This document shows positions 11,315 through 23,320 of a stretch of 64,000 nucleotides of DNA, in pieces. Under the pieces are notes generated by a model, which saw only the letters and a program-made list of their open reading frames with translations, made no database searches and was not told the origin of the DNA. How positions within the stretch are numbered: position 1 is the stretch's first letter; the number at the start of each line of letters is the position of its first letter. This DNA is from Rhizomys pruinosus (taxonomy: Eukaryota > Chordata > Mammalia > Rodentia > Spalacidae): the NCBI GenBank assembly GCA_009823505.1, contig VZQC01011008.1:1443784-1507783 (forward strand), given 5' to 3'. The translations under genes and the position numbers were made by a program.

Positions 11315-12534
11315 TTAAGGGCACATGTTTGCCCAGCCTCTGCACAGGCACTCCCCTAGCATTAATTTTCTTACAGCCCCCTTCATGGCCTCATTCCTCA
11401 GACTATAGATAAAAGGGCTGAATGTTGGGGGAAGCACTGTGTAAAAGATAGAGAGCATGAGGTCTAGAGCAGATGGTGAGTCTGATGTTGGCTTTAAAAA
11501 TGCACAGACTGAGGAAACGAGAAAAAATGAAACCACACAGAGGTGGGGCAGGCAAGTGGAGAAGACCTTAGACCGACCTTCAGCAGAAGGAATCCTGAGG
11601 ACTGTGGAGAACATCTGGACATAGGAAAGGGTGATGGCGATGAAGCAGGCAAACCCCAATGAAGTCATCAAAGCAGCCACTCCACCCACTCCGTGGTAAT
11701 CACTGGAGCAGGAGACCTTGAGCAGTTGGGGACATCACGGAAGAGCTGGCGGATTGCTTTGGCCTTACAGAATCTGATAGACAATGTGGCTGCTGTGTAC
11801 AAGGTTCCTGGGATGCCTCCGCTGATCGACACAGCGGTCACAGCCCACCTGCACTTTCTGGGACTAATAATGAACTCATAGTGCAGTGGGAGGCAGATGG
11901 CCACATAGCAGTCATAGGACATCACTGTGAGAAAGGCCATTTCTTTTTAAATTTTTTTTTAATTTTTATTTATTTATGTGTATGAATGTACTGTCTGCAT
12001 GTAGGTCTGTGCAATGTCGTGAAATGCCGCGGAGGTCAGAAGAGGGCGTCGGACTCCTCTGGAACTGGAGTTCTCTTGGAATTGGAATTACAGATGGTTC
12101 TTAGCCGCCATGTGGGTACTGGGGATCGAACCCAGGTCCTCTGCAAGAGCAGTCGGCACTCTTAACCACTAGGCCATCTCTCCAGCCCCGAGAGTGGCCA
12201 TTTCATCCCATCCCAAGGATATGAGGAAGAAAACCTGCAGCACACACTGGGCATAGGAAATGTATCTACTACCTGTCAAGGAATTGTGGATAGACTGTGG
12301 GACAATGACATACTGGGAGGAGAGGTCAAGCAGGGAAAGGTGCTTCAGGAAGAAATACATTGGAGATTGGAGCTGAGGGTCCAGGGTTGTGATGGTGATG
12401 ATGATGAAGTTACCTGCCAAGATCAGCAGGTACATCACCAAGAAGAGCAAAGCCTATAGGATCTGCAGCTCCTGGGTGTCAGAGAACCCCAGGAGGAGGA
12501 AGTCATTAAATGTGGTTTCATTTGCCAACATCAT
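11315..12534 (-). pseudogene. OR14-like class II olfactory receptor pseudogene
   Basis: The parts of an odorant-receptor GPCR are present in order. The start is MMLANETTFNDF, with ATGs at 12534 and 12531. TM1 reads LLILAGNFIIITITTL, TM2 begins PMYFFLKHLSLLDL, the TM3/loop motif is MSYDCYVAICLPLHY, and the end is PFIYSLRNEAMKG with a stop at 11315-11317. Without the insertion it would encode about 320 residues, normal for an OR. Three defects are visible: an in-frame TAG at 12451-12453 after QELQIL; a B2 at 11944-12189 with a TSD, splitting the sequence just before MSYD; and a one-base frameshift near 11721-11730 in the second extracellular loop. The DRY arginine is Cys. The FLLLGFSDTQELQIL start and KHLSLLDL favour family OR14. 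It shares its strand with the other three ORs here. It is a certain pseudogene, while the family is a judgement from motifs. Confidence 0.92.
11944..12189 (-). mobile_element. B2 SINE disrupting the OR14-like pseudogene
   Basis: An antisense-to-window B2, in the same strand sense as the receptor. The TSD is GAGAAAGGCCATTTC (11929-11943) against GAGAGTGGCCATTTC (12190-12204): 15 bp with two mismatches. The duplicated bases are receptor codons for EMA(F/T)L, so one copy belongs to the original reading frame. Confidence 0.95.
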
Positions 12535-14264
12535 TTTGAAATTAGAAATTATGCATGCAGCTGAAAAATACAAGTATAAGAAAGATTCAGTAGAAAAATC
12601 ACACAAAAATGTAGATTTACAGTTTTCATATTTCAACGTATAAAGTTTAAGACATGCAGTTTATCATATTTTAAATCCTGTTAAGTATGCCCTAATGTTG
12701 AGCACCTGCAGGATTCAGCATGCATTTTTCCATCCGTAAGGCTTACAGTTTCTGGAAGTTAACCAGTGGTTGCAGCTGAAAGCAAGTGCAGCTCAGTCAC
12801 CATCCTTTCAGTGAAAATTCTTTTCTCATTATAAACCAAATGAAATACACAAATCTTCCAATTTCCATCTATGAAATCTATGACTTTAAACTCCCAATAT
12901 AAACACCATCATGGGATTTGGATCCAAGCTTTCTAAATAATTGTTGAGTTACATTTATGCCTTGAATTGCTTTATTACAGTGGATGGGTTACATGTAGGC
13001 AGGTGATTCCCTTTTCCTTCCTGGCAAACGACATGGCCATTATGACCAAGACTTGGTACAATAGAGATATGGGCCACGTGGGTCATGCTACTGTTTTCCT
13101 ATTATTTATTACTATTATTATTATTATTTTAATACTAATGGCCAAGCCCCCAGCATTGAGCTTGTTCTGCATGAGCTCTGGCCTTACATTTTTTAAATGG
13201 ACATTTGATTCTAATCTCTAACAAAACTTTTACAAAGAACTGAAATCCCACTTTCAAAGTTGGTGTTTAATTCCATGTGTGGTGTGTTTGCATCATTCAG
13301 CAACTGGCTTTGTTTATGCATTTTTTATGTGTTCTATTATGTTGGTTGTCCTCGGGTAAAGCCCTCAAACAATGGCTGGTGCCTTATTCCAAGAAGACAC
13401 AGGCATTCAAAGACACTGGAGGCTGATAGGAGGCTTTACTATGAGGAACATAATACAGAATCTCCTTTAGTTTCAGAAAGAATTGAGTGTTCATGTTCTC
13501 TGCATCTCATAGAAAGGAGCCACCTGGTTCCAGGTCATGATGCAGGGTTTGATTTGGAAATTCACCAGTGTGCACAGTGCAGATTGTTGTCCAGTGAATC
13601 ACTAGTAACGAGTCTCACCTTCATTCATATTTTCCCTTCCAGCTGGGAGTTCTAGAGAATACTGCAGCATTGTGGATTCGTGTTTGGCTAAAACATGTGA
13701 AAAGTCACACATGCTGAGTATGTCTGTCTGTGTACAGGTGTATGTCTGTGTCTGTGTGTATCTGTATATCTGAGTAATTCATCTTCCTAGCACTGGTTTC
13801 TAGGCAATCCTAAGCTTTAATGTCAGTGCTGTGCCACTCTGAGGGATTTTTTCCAACTAGTTCCCTCTCTCGGGTGAAAGTACAGACTCACACAGGTGCC
13901 TGAGCTATCATATCTTTTTCTTTGGAAGAATGGATTCCACATCTGCGCATTCCATTTCTACATTTCTACATTTCTGACAGAGGTCTGGTTTCAGATTGTA
14001 ACAAACTATTCATAAATTAGCTAAAAATATTAAATACACTTTAGTTCTGCTCTTAATACATAAATACGAATCATATATTTAATCTATGACCAGATTGAGT
14101 GAACTGCATAATAGATAATCAAGAAAATTAAACATCAGAATTTTCCCTCTAACACTTTTCATAGTGCCAATTTCTGGTGTTTGTAAATTGTAAAATTACA
14201 AGCACCATTATTGTCTATGATAATTTTCATATCTGACAAATTGTATAAAGATTTGACAAGACAC
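12535..14264. other. Intergenic upstream of the OR14-like pseudogene
   Basis: OR 5' exons and promoters would lie in such a region, but none can be identified by eye. A short (TTA)n run sits at about 13101-13130. The plus-strand open frame 13260-13655 has no family features. Confidence 0.4.
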
Positions 14265-14265
14265 A

Positions 14266-14330
14266 GATATATATATATATATAGATAGATAGATAGATAT
14301 CTGTGGCATATATATATATATATATATATC
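14266..14330. repeat. (TA)n/(GATA)n microsatellite
   Basis: Runs of TA, then GATA, then TA again, with the word ATCTGTG(A/G)CATA near both TA runs. It explains the YIYIYI-type open frames on the minus strand. Confidence 0.9.
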
Positions 14331-14371
14331 TGTGACATAGTGTGGTAGATAAATCCTTTCAAAAATAATTA

Positions 14372-14485
14372 AAATGGAAATGGTGGTGCCTTTAATCCTA
14401 GCAATACATGGAGGGAAAAGCAGGCAGAACTCTGTGAGTTCCAGCCCAGCAAGTGCCACACATTGAAATCTTGTCTCAAACACAG
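14372..14485 (+). mobile_element. Truncated old B1 SINE
   Basis: TGGTGGTGCCTTTAATCCTA to TCTTGTCTCAAACACA keeps the B1 order with small deletions. Confidence 0.7.
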
Positions 14486-16251
14486 TTTCATTTAACCCAA
14501 ACACTGGTTTCATTTTGTAGAGTTAAGTATTTCAATGCACATTCCATAGGAAAAAAATAAGCCTCAAAAGCTTTCATTAAAATCGATATGTGAGTTCTAA
14601 TCATTGGCTTTTCATTTCCTTCTGTGTAAAAACTATAAATACTAGTAAAAGGCATGAAACTCTTTGGAGAAAAGTGAGCTTCATGGAACATAATCACTGA
14701 AGGCTTTATCTTTCCTACTACCATCAGACAGTATTTGAAAAAGAGTTTACAGATTCTTGGGTTACATAAGCAGGTGATGTATGATTAACCTTCCTATTTA
14801 TAGGCTCTCATGAATCTCCGGATATTATTATTATTTTGCAGTTTATAAGAATTGCATATATGTGCTTTATTAATCTGCTTATATTCAACAGAGTGAGCGT
14901 CCTTCCTTGATAGACTTACTCTTGTTCCAAACAAATTTAAACAATTTAAGATACTGTCAGGATTCCTATAATATCCTGCTTTAATCAATCTCAATTGGAA
15001 AACTCACCCCAGGATGGCTTGATATATGGATTACTGTCCAACTGATCAGCAATCTCTGAAGTTTCTTTGCTACAATCATCAGTGTTAAATTCTGCTGCTG
15101 AAGATAAGTTTGTTTGGTAAAAGTATGGAATGTGGAGCTTTTAATGTGAAGACTGAACTGAATGACAGGTATGACTCCTTTTCTTGGCTCCTTTGCCTCT
15201 TGAAATTCAGAGCCACTGAAATTTCCATACAAAAGGCCAAGGACTTGGTGAGCTTGGAGTTTTAATGTCCCCAGTTCATTAGTTCTCAGAGTTGACAGAC
15301 CATGCTATCTCCTGGAGCTCATTACAACATAGAGACCCAGCTCACCTCACTAGACAAAGGTGATTCATCCTTGAAACCTGGACCCACAGTAGACAACACT
15401 GATTACAACCTAGAGACCCAGGCCCACACTGGGCAATGCTGCTTTCCTAACAGTCTCTTGGGTGAGCAGCTGTCTGACTATCCTTAGGGAAATGCTTCTA
15501 GCTAAAATGTGTATTTCTTGAAAGCCAAAATTAAATTTTTAACTTTAACTTTTTTAAAAAACAAAGGACTCTCTAATGGCAGGCTTTGGGGAAAACTACA
15601 CTTCCTGATCATTTTCACCTTGAAGTTTAAAGTTGAGGCATGCATAAGGAAACTCAGAGTTTGGTTTTTTGTGATTTGTTTTGTTTTGTTTTGTTTGGGA
15701 AAGTGTCATTTTATTTTGGGCATAGTGTGATGTTTTTGCACACATGCTCATTTCCTAATAACCATGCAATTAACACCTTCTAGTGTAGCAATTTGATTTT
15801 TAAATAGTTTAACACAAACACTTCACTCCATACCAAACGATGAACAACACAGCAAAAATCGATTTCACACATTGATATTTGTATCCCGCATTGACACTTC
15901 CTGGCACTATAGATACACAAGAGAAAATAACATCAGGGACAGAAAAATTTACCCCAAAGTAGTTCAGTTTCTCTGTTCTAACTATTCTAATGACATCTTT
16001 ATGCAGGCTACTAGTATAAATCTAGTTAATGATCCTGAGGGAAAGGCTTACATATGGAAGCAGATATTGCTCTCCAGGTGCAAACACTAACTTCCTGTCA
16101 TGTCACAGAACTCTTTTCAAAGAGGCTCCCCATTCTCCTCATTTCTAGCCAGGAGAATGTGTGTACGAAGTGACATACCACCTTCCAGGCCTGATTGATA
16201 GAGACCTCATGAGAAATGTGCTTAGAATATAAATACACATTGCATCACTAC
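14486..16251. other. Intergenic, no recognised feature
   Basis: A/T-rich. There is a (GTTTT)n-like run near 15678-15698. A weak internal repeat occurs at about 15325-15430, where AGAGACCCAG(C/G)(T/C)C appears twice. No gene seen. Confidence 0.4.
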
Positions 16252-16451
16252 AGTGCTGGACAGCATCCATTATCAAACTGACATACCTGGTTAGAGGGAG
16301 CCACCTCCATTAGAGAATTGTCTCCATTGGATTGGCTGTGGCCAGGACTGTGGGGCATTTTGCTGATTGCTGAGTGATGTGTAAAGCTCATCCCAGTGTG
16401 GAAAGTGCCACCCCTGGGCAAGTGGTCTTGTGTTGCATAAAAAAGAAGGCT

Positions 16452-18629
16452 AAGATGACATAGAAGAGTGGTTTTAATTTGCATTTCCTTAATTATTAAT
16501 GATGTTGAACAATTTTTAAGATGTTTCTCAGCTGTCTTTAATTCCTCACTGGTGAAGTCTGTTCAGTTCTTTAGTCCATCTTTAGAGTAGGTCATTTGTT
16601 TTCTTCTTTGTTTTTGAGTAGTTTAAATATTCTTGACGCTAATGCTCTATCAGATGTATCACTGGTGAAGATTGCCTCCTGCTCTGTGGATTTTCTCTTC
16701 ACTTCCTGGATTGTTTCTTTCGCTATACAGAAGGTTTTTAGTTTGATGAGGTCTCATTTGTCGACTGTTGACCTTATATTCTGTGCAGCTGCAGTCTGAT
16801 TTAGAGTCTTTTCCTATGCCTATGTCTTGGAGATTGTTGACAACTTTTTCTTCTATCACCTTCAGGGTTTCAGGCTTCACGTTGAGAACTTTGATCCACT
16901 TGGAGTTGATTTTTGTATAGGGTGAGAGGTAGGGGTTTAATTTTGTTCTACAAATGGTGATCCAATTTTGCCAGCAACATTTGCTAAAGATGCTATCCTT
17001 CCTCCATTGAAGGTTTTTTGCCCCTTTGTCAAATATGAGGAGGCTGAAAGTGTATGAGCTCAAGTTTGGATCTTCAATTTTGTTCCATTGGTCATCAGGT
17101 CTGTTTTTGTGCCAGTACCAGGCTGTCTTTATGACTATGGCCCTGTAATATAGCTTGAAGTCTGGTAGAGCAATCCTCTCTGTATTGCATTTTTCACTCA
17201 CGGTTGCTTTAGCTATTTGGGGTCTTTTGTTTTTCATATGAATTTAAGAATTTTTTCCCCAAGTCTGTGAAGAAGCTCATGAGAATTTTGATTGGGATTG
17301 CATTGAATCTGTATACCAATTTGGGTAAAATGGACATTTTTACTATATTAATTTTCCCAGTCCATGATCATGGGAGGTCTTTCCATCTTTTGATGTCATT
17401 TTCAATCTCCTTCTTCAGGGGTTAAATTTTTTGTTGTAGAGGTCTTTGGTATCTTTGGGTAGGTTTATTCCCAGGTATCTTATTTTTGAGGCTATCGTGA
17501 GTGGGAAGGTCTTCTTATATTCCTTCTCCACTTGTTTATTGTTGGTGTAAAGAAAGGCTACTGATTTTTCTAGGTTAATTTTGTAGCCCACCACTTTACT
17601 AAAACTCTTAATCGTTTCTAGAAGTTTTCTGGTGGAGTTTTTACCATCCCTTAGGTAATTGCATAAAGGGATAGCTTAACTTCTTCTTTTCAGATTAGTA
17701 CTCCTTTAATTTGCTTCTCTTTTCTTATTGCCCTAGCAAGTGTTTCAAGCACTATGTTGAAGAGGTGTGGCGATAAGGGGCAGCCTTCCTGGTTTCTAAG
17801 ATCAAGAAAACAAAAGACACCAAATGCTGGAGAGGTTGTGGGGAAAGGGGAACAATCATCCACCACAGGTGGGAATGTAAACTTGTACAACCATTATGGA
17901 AAGCAGTGTGGAGAACCCTTAAAAGACTCAAAATGAGCCTACTACCTGACCCAGTCATACCACTCACTCCTGGGTATTTACTCAAAAGACTCATCCTACT
18001 GCAAAGATACATGCACATCCATGTTTATTGCAGCACTCTTCACAATAGTGAAGAGCTGGAACCAACCCAAATGCCCCTCAACAGATGAGTAGAGGACAAA
18101 AATGTGGTACATCTACACAATGGAGTACTATTCGGCGGTAAAGAAAGATGACATTATGAACTTTGCAGGTAAATGGATGGAGCTCAAAGCCATTATGCTA
18201 AGTGAAGTAATACAGTCCCAGAAAAACAAACTGTGAATTATTTCCCTCATTTGTGGATGCTAACACCAAATCCCCCAGATGAAAGGCAAGCTGAACAACA
18301 TTATTGTTATCTCTGTTTATCTGAAAGCAACTATGTTGTTATAATGTAAATCCCTCAACAGACTCTAGAATCAACCCACCACTTATTTTCAGACTCTGTA
18401 ATTACTGTATATGGGTGGAGAGTATGTATCCATATTTTAGAGTAACATAAAATTAATGGAGGAAAATGTGAATTCCTAAGCATTAAAAAGAAAGACTGAG
18501 AGAAAGATGCAGGACAGTTATGGCAGAATGCATGATCTGTGGTTGGGTAGGGGAACAGGAAAAGAGAATATGCCTAAACTGAATCAAAAAATGGTGTCTG
18601 AGATACACAAAACATCAATAAAAGCATTT
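16452..18629 (+). mobile_element. 5'-truncated L1 with twin-priming inversion
   Basis: The 5' segment (16452 to about 17796) lies antisense and encodes ORF2 reverse-transcriptase and downstream parts on the minus strand: [20 protein letters not shown] near 17810-17710, and [20 protein letters not shown] near 17160. The 3' segment (about 17797-18629) is in the sense direction and covers the ORF2 C-terminus (CWRGCGE-type region onward) plus the 3'UTR. The two meet where the L1 sequence would be continuous, apart from roughly 15 missing bases. The TSD is 13 bp with one mismatch: AAAAAAGAAGGCT at 16439-16451 and AAAAAAGCAGGCT at 18630-18642. All frames are broken. Confidence 0.92.
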
Positions 18630-18801
18630 AAAAAAGCAGGCTGAGCAGAGGCCAGGCAAGCAAAACCAGTGAGCAGAATTCCTCCAAGAATACTCTATGC
18701 TTCAGGATCCTGCCCTAAGTTCCTAACCTCACTTCCCTTAATGACATTCTGTGCTTATAAACCAAATAAACACTTTCTCCCCAAGTTGGTTTTGGTCCGT
18801 G

Positions 18802-18806
<5 letters not shown>

Positions 18807-18832
<26 letters not shown>

Positions 18833-19078
18833 GTTTTTTTTATTAATTTTATTTAGTTCTGTATGTGTGTGAATGTACTGCCTGCATGCAAGTCTGTGCA
18901 CCCGTGTCGTGCAACGCCGCGGCGGTCAGAAGAGGGTCTCGGATTCCCCTGGAGCTGGAGTTCTCCTGGAATTGGAGCTTCAGACGGCTCTCGGCCGCCA
19001 TGTGGGTGCTGGGGATCGAACCCAGGTCCTCTGTAAGAGCAGTCGGCGCTCTTAACCGCTAGGCCATCTCTCCAGCCC
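18807..19078 (-). mobile_element. B2 SINE inside the family A LTR
   Basis: An antisense B2 with a long T run at its left (tail) and a CTAGGCCATCTCTCCAGCCC end. The TSD is 13 bp with one mismatch, GGTCCGTGTTTTT (18794-18806) and GGTCAGTGTTTTT (19079-19091). Confidence 0.95.
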
Positions 19079-19374
19079 GGTCAGTGTTTTTATCACAGCA
19101 ATAGAGAACTATGCTAGAACACCTATACATTTGTGCCAGGAAACTAAAAATTCCAGAGCATGAATCTTCAGTGATGCTTTATTTTGATAGACTTAAATGG
19201 AAATAAGGTAGGTGCTGTTTAATAGGGGAATGTATCCCTATTACTACATTCCACTCAACAACAGAAGGGAATGGATTGTGGAAACAATAGTCAATGGACC
19301 TCATTTTTTCCCCAGTGCTGGTATTTATGCCCATGAACCTCCATGTCCAAATTTTTCCTCCTTTTAAGAAAATA

Positions 19375-19526
19375 AATAGCTAGGCATGCTGGCCCACACT
19401 TTTAATCCCAACATGGGAGGCAGAGGAAGATGGATCTCTGTGAGTTCAGGCCAACCTGGTCTACATAGTGAGTTCCAGGCCAGCTGGGACTAAAGGGAAA
19501 CCCTGTCTCAAAAATACAAAAAAAAA
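19375..19526 (+). mobile_element. B1 SINE
   Basis: A sense B1 ending CTGTCTCAAAAATAC plus an A-rich tail. Confidence 0.9.
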
Positions 19527-19545
19527 AGAAAAGAAAAGAAAATAA

Positions 19546-19692
19546 TTAGCACCAAGCATGGTGGTACACACCTTTAATGCCAGCACTTGGGAGGCAGAGG
19601 CAGACAGATCTCTGTGAGTTCAAGGCCAAACTGGTCTACAGAGTGAGTTCCAGATAAGCTGGAGCTATAGGGAGACACTGTCTCAAAAGACT
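19546..19692 (+). mobile_element. B1 SINE with (AAAT)n tail
   Basis: A sense B1 (GCATGGTGGTACACACCTTT ... CTGTCTCAAAAGAC), extended by an AAAT microsatellite to about 19741. Confidence 0.92.
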
Positions 19693-19744
19693 AAACAAAC
19701 AAATAAATAAATAAATAAATAAATATATAAATAAATAAATTCTT

Positions 19745-20149
19745 TTTTAAAAATTCTTAGAGTGCCATCAAGGAAAAATCCCATTGGAAGGCTGTGCTGC
19801 TTTTAAATCATATTCTGATTTTGTCTAAATTTAACCCCTGAGACTCACTCTTCATTTGTTGGAAAATGTATAATAATTTAACCATTTATCAAGAGAATCA
19901 CATTATTTCTCTCATTCAAAATTTCCCTGAGTTTAATAGATAGTAGTTCTCTCTATATCTCTTTAACTCTTCTATTTTGAAGTGCAGCACATGGACAGAT
20001 CATGGAAAATGATAGCTGGCTATGAGATTTAAGTAGGGACTCCAATTGCAGCTGCTGTTCCGGACACTATTTCTTTACTCTGTCAGCTTATCATAGCACC
20101 TGGCAGGCAGTGACTGATTTCACAACTGCAATGTCTCCAAACCTATCTC
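19745..20149. other. Intergenic, no recognised feature
   Basis: A/T-rich, with no gene or repeat I can name. Confidence 0.4.
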
Positions 20150-20342
20150 CCACCCAAGAATGTTTAAGAAACCAAAAACAACTGAACAACAAAAAGTAAA
20201 TAATATTGAGAATAATTGCCAAAGGATCTGAATAGACATTTGTTAAAAGAAGGCAATCAAATATCCAAAAAGTTTGCTAGAAAATGAGCAGAATTATTGC
20301 TCAGTTAGAGAAAGGAAAGCAAAGCACAAAGAGATGCGATGT

Positions 20343-21972
20343 TGCTGTTATCTAGGATGGGAAATTCAGGCTTGTGGCCCTGCCTAAGACAGGAACATGA
20401 GCATCTAAAAAAGAACTTCTTTACACCCCTGTTCTCTGGAAAACCAGGTGGGTGCTCTGCAGGCCCTAGAGTTGCTTTGATCTATGGGTTAATCATCATG
20501 GGAGTGCTTCTGCTTGTCACATGTTAGTGCTAGGTTGTTCTATTTTCTTTTATCTCTTTTCACATGTTATTGTTAAATGATTTTAGACACTCTTTAAGAA
20601 GTTTTATAAAGTTGTGTTTCTCCAAAAAGCTTCTTCCCCCTCACTTCTTTGATGTGAACACAATCTGTTAATCTCTACCAGGTGCCTTTGCTAGCAGCCT
20701 CTATCTATCTACCTATCTATCTTTCTATCCCTCTCGCACCCTCATCCTTTAATAAATAAACCTTTACTAAAAGAACCTGCCTGATAACTGCCTGAAGAAA
20801 TCCTTTTTATTTTCATAAATTTATTTTTTTAACAAATCTAGACCCGTGTTCCCACCCATTCCCCCACCCCGCCAGAGCTCATGCATTCTGCCAAACATGC
20901 TTTTCATCTCTTTCTCAGTCTTTCTCAATATTCTCCATGAGGAAGTTGACTGTTTTGAGCAGAAGTTCACTGTTTCAGTCAGTTCTTTATGCAGTCCTTT
21001 CTGTTGTTGTTGTTGTTTCCAATATACATTATGCAACTGCTTTGGACAAAAGCTCAGGGGGCCCTACACAAGAAATACTTACAACTAGGTAGTTTGCACT
21101 AGCATCCACAGATGAGGGATACCATTCGTCGTTTGTTTTTCTGGGGCTGTGTTACTTCACTCAGCATGATGTCCTCTAGCTCCAGCCATTTTCCTGCAAA
21201 GCTCCTGATGTCATCTTTCTTTACTGCTGCATAGAACTCCATTGTGTAGATGTACCACATTTTCTCTATCCACTCATCAGTTGAGGGGCATTTGGGTTGG
21301 TTCCAGCTCCTTGCTATTGTGAAGAAAGCTGAAATAAACATGGCTGTGCATGTATCTCTATGGTGGGGTGAGTCTTGAGGGTACATGCCCAGGAGTGGTA
21401 TGGCTGGGTTGGGTGGCAAGTTCATTCCAAGACTTCCAAGGGTTCTCCACACTGCTTTCCATAGTGGCTGTGTTAGTTTACATTCCCACCAGCAGTGGAT
21501 GAGTGTTCCCCTTTCCCCACAACCTCTCCAGCACTTAGTATCATTAGTTTTCTTGATCCTAGCCAGTCTTATTGGAGTAAGATGATATTTTAAAGTGGTT
21601 TTGATTTGCATTTCCTTAATGATTAGTGATGTTGCACACTTCTTAAGGTGTTTCTCAGACATCTCTAATTCCCCACTTGTGAAGTCTGTTCAGTTCTTTG
21701 CTCCATCTATTTAGTGAGTCATTTGATTTCTTTTTTCTTTGTTTTTTAAGTAGTTTATATATTCTGGAAATCAATGCTTTGTCAGATGTATCTGCGGTGA
21801 AGGTTTCCTCCCACTCTGTGGGATTTCTCTTCACAGAAATCCTTTATTGTAAACAGAGCAAGCCTCAGCAGCCTGAGCCTTTCCAGGGAACACTGCTCGA
21901 GCAAGTTCCCCCAATGAGCCATCTCTGCAATTGTTCACAGAGATCAGGAGTGGAGAATGGGGCTCCCGCGCC
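20343..21972 (+). mobile_element. ERV solo LTR (family C), copy 1, interrupted by an L1
   Basis: The two parts, 20343-20806 and 21846-21972, align in order with the uninterrupted copy at 43340-44031. The TSD is ATGT (20339-20342 and 21973-21976). An AATAAATAAACCTTTACT-like polyadenylation region lies near 20750. A 4-5-bp duplication fits ERV class I or III. With a canonical CA end the duplication would be one base shorter. Confidence 0.8.
20807..21834 (-). mobile_element. Younger 5'-truncated L1 inside the LTR
   Basis: Antisense L1 3' end. The minus-strand frame 21662-21099 encodes the Cys-rich ORF2 C-terminus: [20 protein letters not shown], then DTCTAMFISAFFTIAR and PKCPSTDEWIEKMWYIYTME. 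A short 3'UTR and T-rich (tail) end follow at 20807-20830. A perfect 11-bp TSD, AGAAATCCTTT, lies at 20796-20806 and 21835-21845. The ORF2 end stays open for 187 codons, so this insertion is relatively recent. Confidence 0.95.
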
Positions 21973-22500
21973 ATGTCACTCCTGTTGGGACAGTATCAGA
22001 AAGATGATGTAATAGATTCTGGAGAGGCTCAGGATAAGGGAAAACTCATACACTGTTGGTGAGGATGCAAATTACATAACTTTTATGCAAAACATGATGT
22101 AAGCTATACAAAAATAATTAAAAATAGAGCATCTCTATGGGCCTTAAAATGTACTTTTGAGTACTTTTCCAAAAAAGATAAATCAGTATGTTGAGGAAAT
22201 ATCTACACATGCATATCTTCCAACATATTCCCCAGTAGTCTAGATTTGCAAATAATTTCAGTGTCCACAGGTAGATGAGGTGATGGACTATTCATCCATA
22301 ACAAAAATGAAGTCCTGTTGTTCATGAACAAGCATTAAACCTAGAAGGCATTACACCTCCAGTGAAGTGGTACACAGAGGAAGAACTGACACATGTCATT
22401 CACAGTTGGAATCTAAACAAGCAAATCTTATGCAAGTAGAGAGAACAGAGCATACCAGAGTATCGAGCAGTAGGAAGGAGGAGTGATAGGGAAAGGTGAG

Positions 22501-22812
22501 TGTGCTGGACAGCTTCAGTTGTCAATTTGACACGACGGGGAAGGAGGAAACTCAGTTGTGGAATTTCACCTATGGAGTGGCCTGTGGCCATGTCTGTGAG
22601 GCATTTTCTTGAATGTTGAGTGATGTGGATGGTGCTACCACTGGGCAAGTTGTTCTCTACTGCTTCACCCCCTGCCTTCAGGTTCCTTCCTGGAATTTCT
22701 GCCTTGGCTTCCTTCAGTGATGAGCTGTCACTTGGAAGAGTGAATAAACTTTCTTCCCCAAGTTGGTTTTGGTAAGTGTTTTTGCCACAGCAATAGAAAC
22801 CTAACTAGGACA
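22501..22812 (+). mobile_element. Family A LTR, internally deleted
   Basis: TGTGCTGGACAG to AACTAGGACA, 312 bp against about 405 bp in full copies. The flanks GTGAG and GTGGA give only a partial target duplication. Confidence 0.8.
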
Positions 22813-23136
22813 GTGGATCTGTGAATACAGAATCTAGTATGCCAACATATCCATTGCTTTTCTGTTGCTGTGATAAAACATGACTGAGGCAAATAATTGA
22901 ATTGGTTTCTTTGGGCTTTTATGGTTCCAGAAAAATAAGACTCCATCATGATCAGGGGAGGTGTGGCAGCAGGAGGTTCCTGGAGCAGAAAGCTGAGAGC
23001 TGATATCTTTAAGCACCTTGAAGTGCAAGGTGGCAGAGGGAGTAACTAGAAGTGGGGCAAGGCTATCAACCCTCAAGGCCCACCCACATTTATGTGCTTC
23101 CCCCAGCAAGGCCACACCAACTAAAGATCCCGTGAG

Positions 23137-23285
23137 TGCCAGGTGTTGTGGCACATGACTTTAATCCTAGCACTTGGGAGCCAGAGGCAGGCGGATCTCT
23201 GAGAGTTCAAAGCCAGCCTAGTCTACAGCATGAGCTCTAGGCCAGCTGGGACTAAAAGGGAGACCCTGTCTCAAAACTGAAAATA
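23137..23285 (+). mobile_element. B1 SINE
   Basis: TSD of 14 bp with one mismatch: AAAGATCCCGTGAG (23123-23136) and AAAGATCCCATGAG (23286-23299). Confidence 0.95.
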
Positions 23286-23320
23286 AAAGATCCCATGAGC
23301 TTCTTTAAACAGTGCCACCA

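Larger units (their letters stand above)
16252..19121 (+). mobile_element. Family A LTR split by an L1 and a B2
   Basis: The LTR starts near 16252 (GTGCTGGACAG) and stops at 16451. It resumes at 18630 (AAAAAAGCAGGCTGAGCAG) and, after a further break at 18807-19078, ends with CTAGAACA at 19121. Joined in order, the pieces match the solo LTR at 23837-24248. No clear LTR target duplication remains, so this is an older insertion than its two guests. Confidence 0.85.
20150..22490 (+). mobile_element. Old L1 ORF2/3' fragment hosting an LTR and a younger L1
   Basis: The left flank (20150-20342) and right flank (21973-22490) join into a continuous old L1. CCAAAGGATCTGAATAGACA on the left and ACTGTTGGTGAGGATGCAAA on the right are typical of the L1 ORF2 3' part. 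It is highly diverged and has no open frame. It is the outermost layer of a three-deep nest. Confidence 0.75.

Noticed and set aside
11030..11318. GC-rich frames of 92-113 codons on both strands, considered as a small exon or CpG island
   Set aside because: Low-complexity translations; the GC-rich patch is under 200 bp with few CpGs.
16659..17237. 192-codon open frame
   Set aside because: L1 ORF2 fragment in the inverted half of a twin-primed L1.
21099..21662. 187-codon open frame with a Cys-rich domain
   Set aside because: It is the L1 ORF2 C-terminus, not a host gene.
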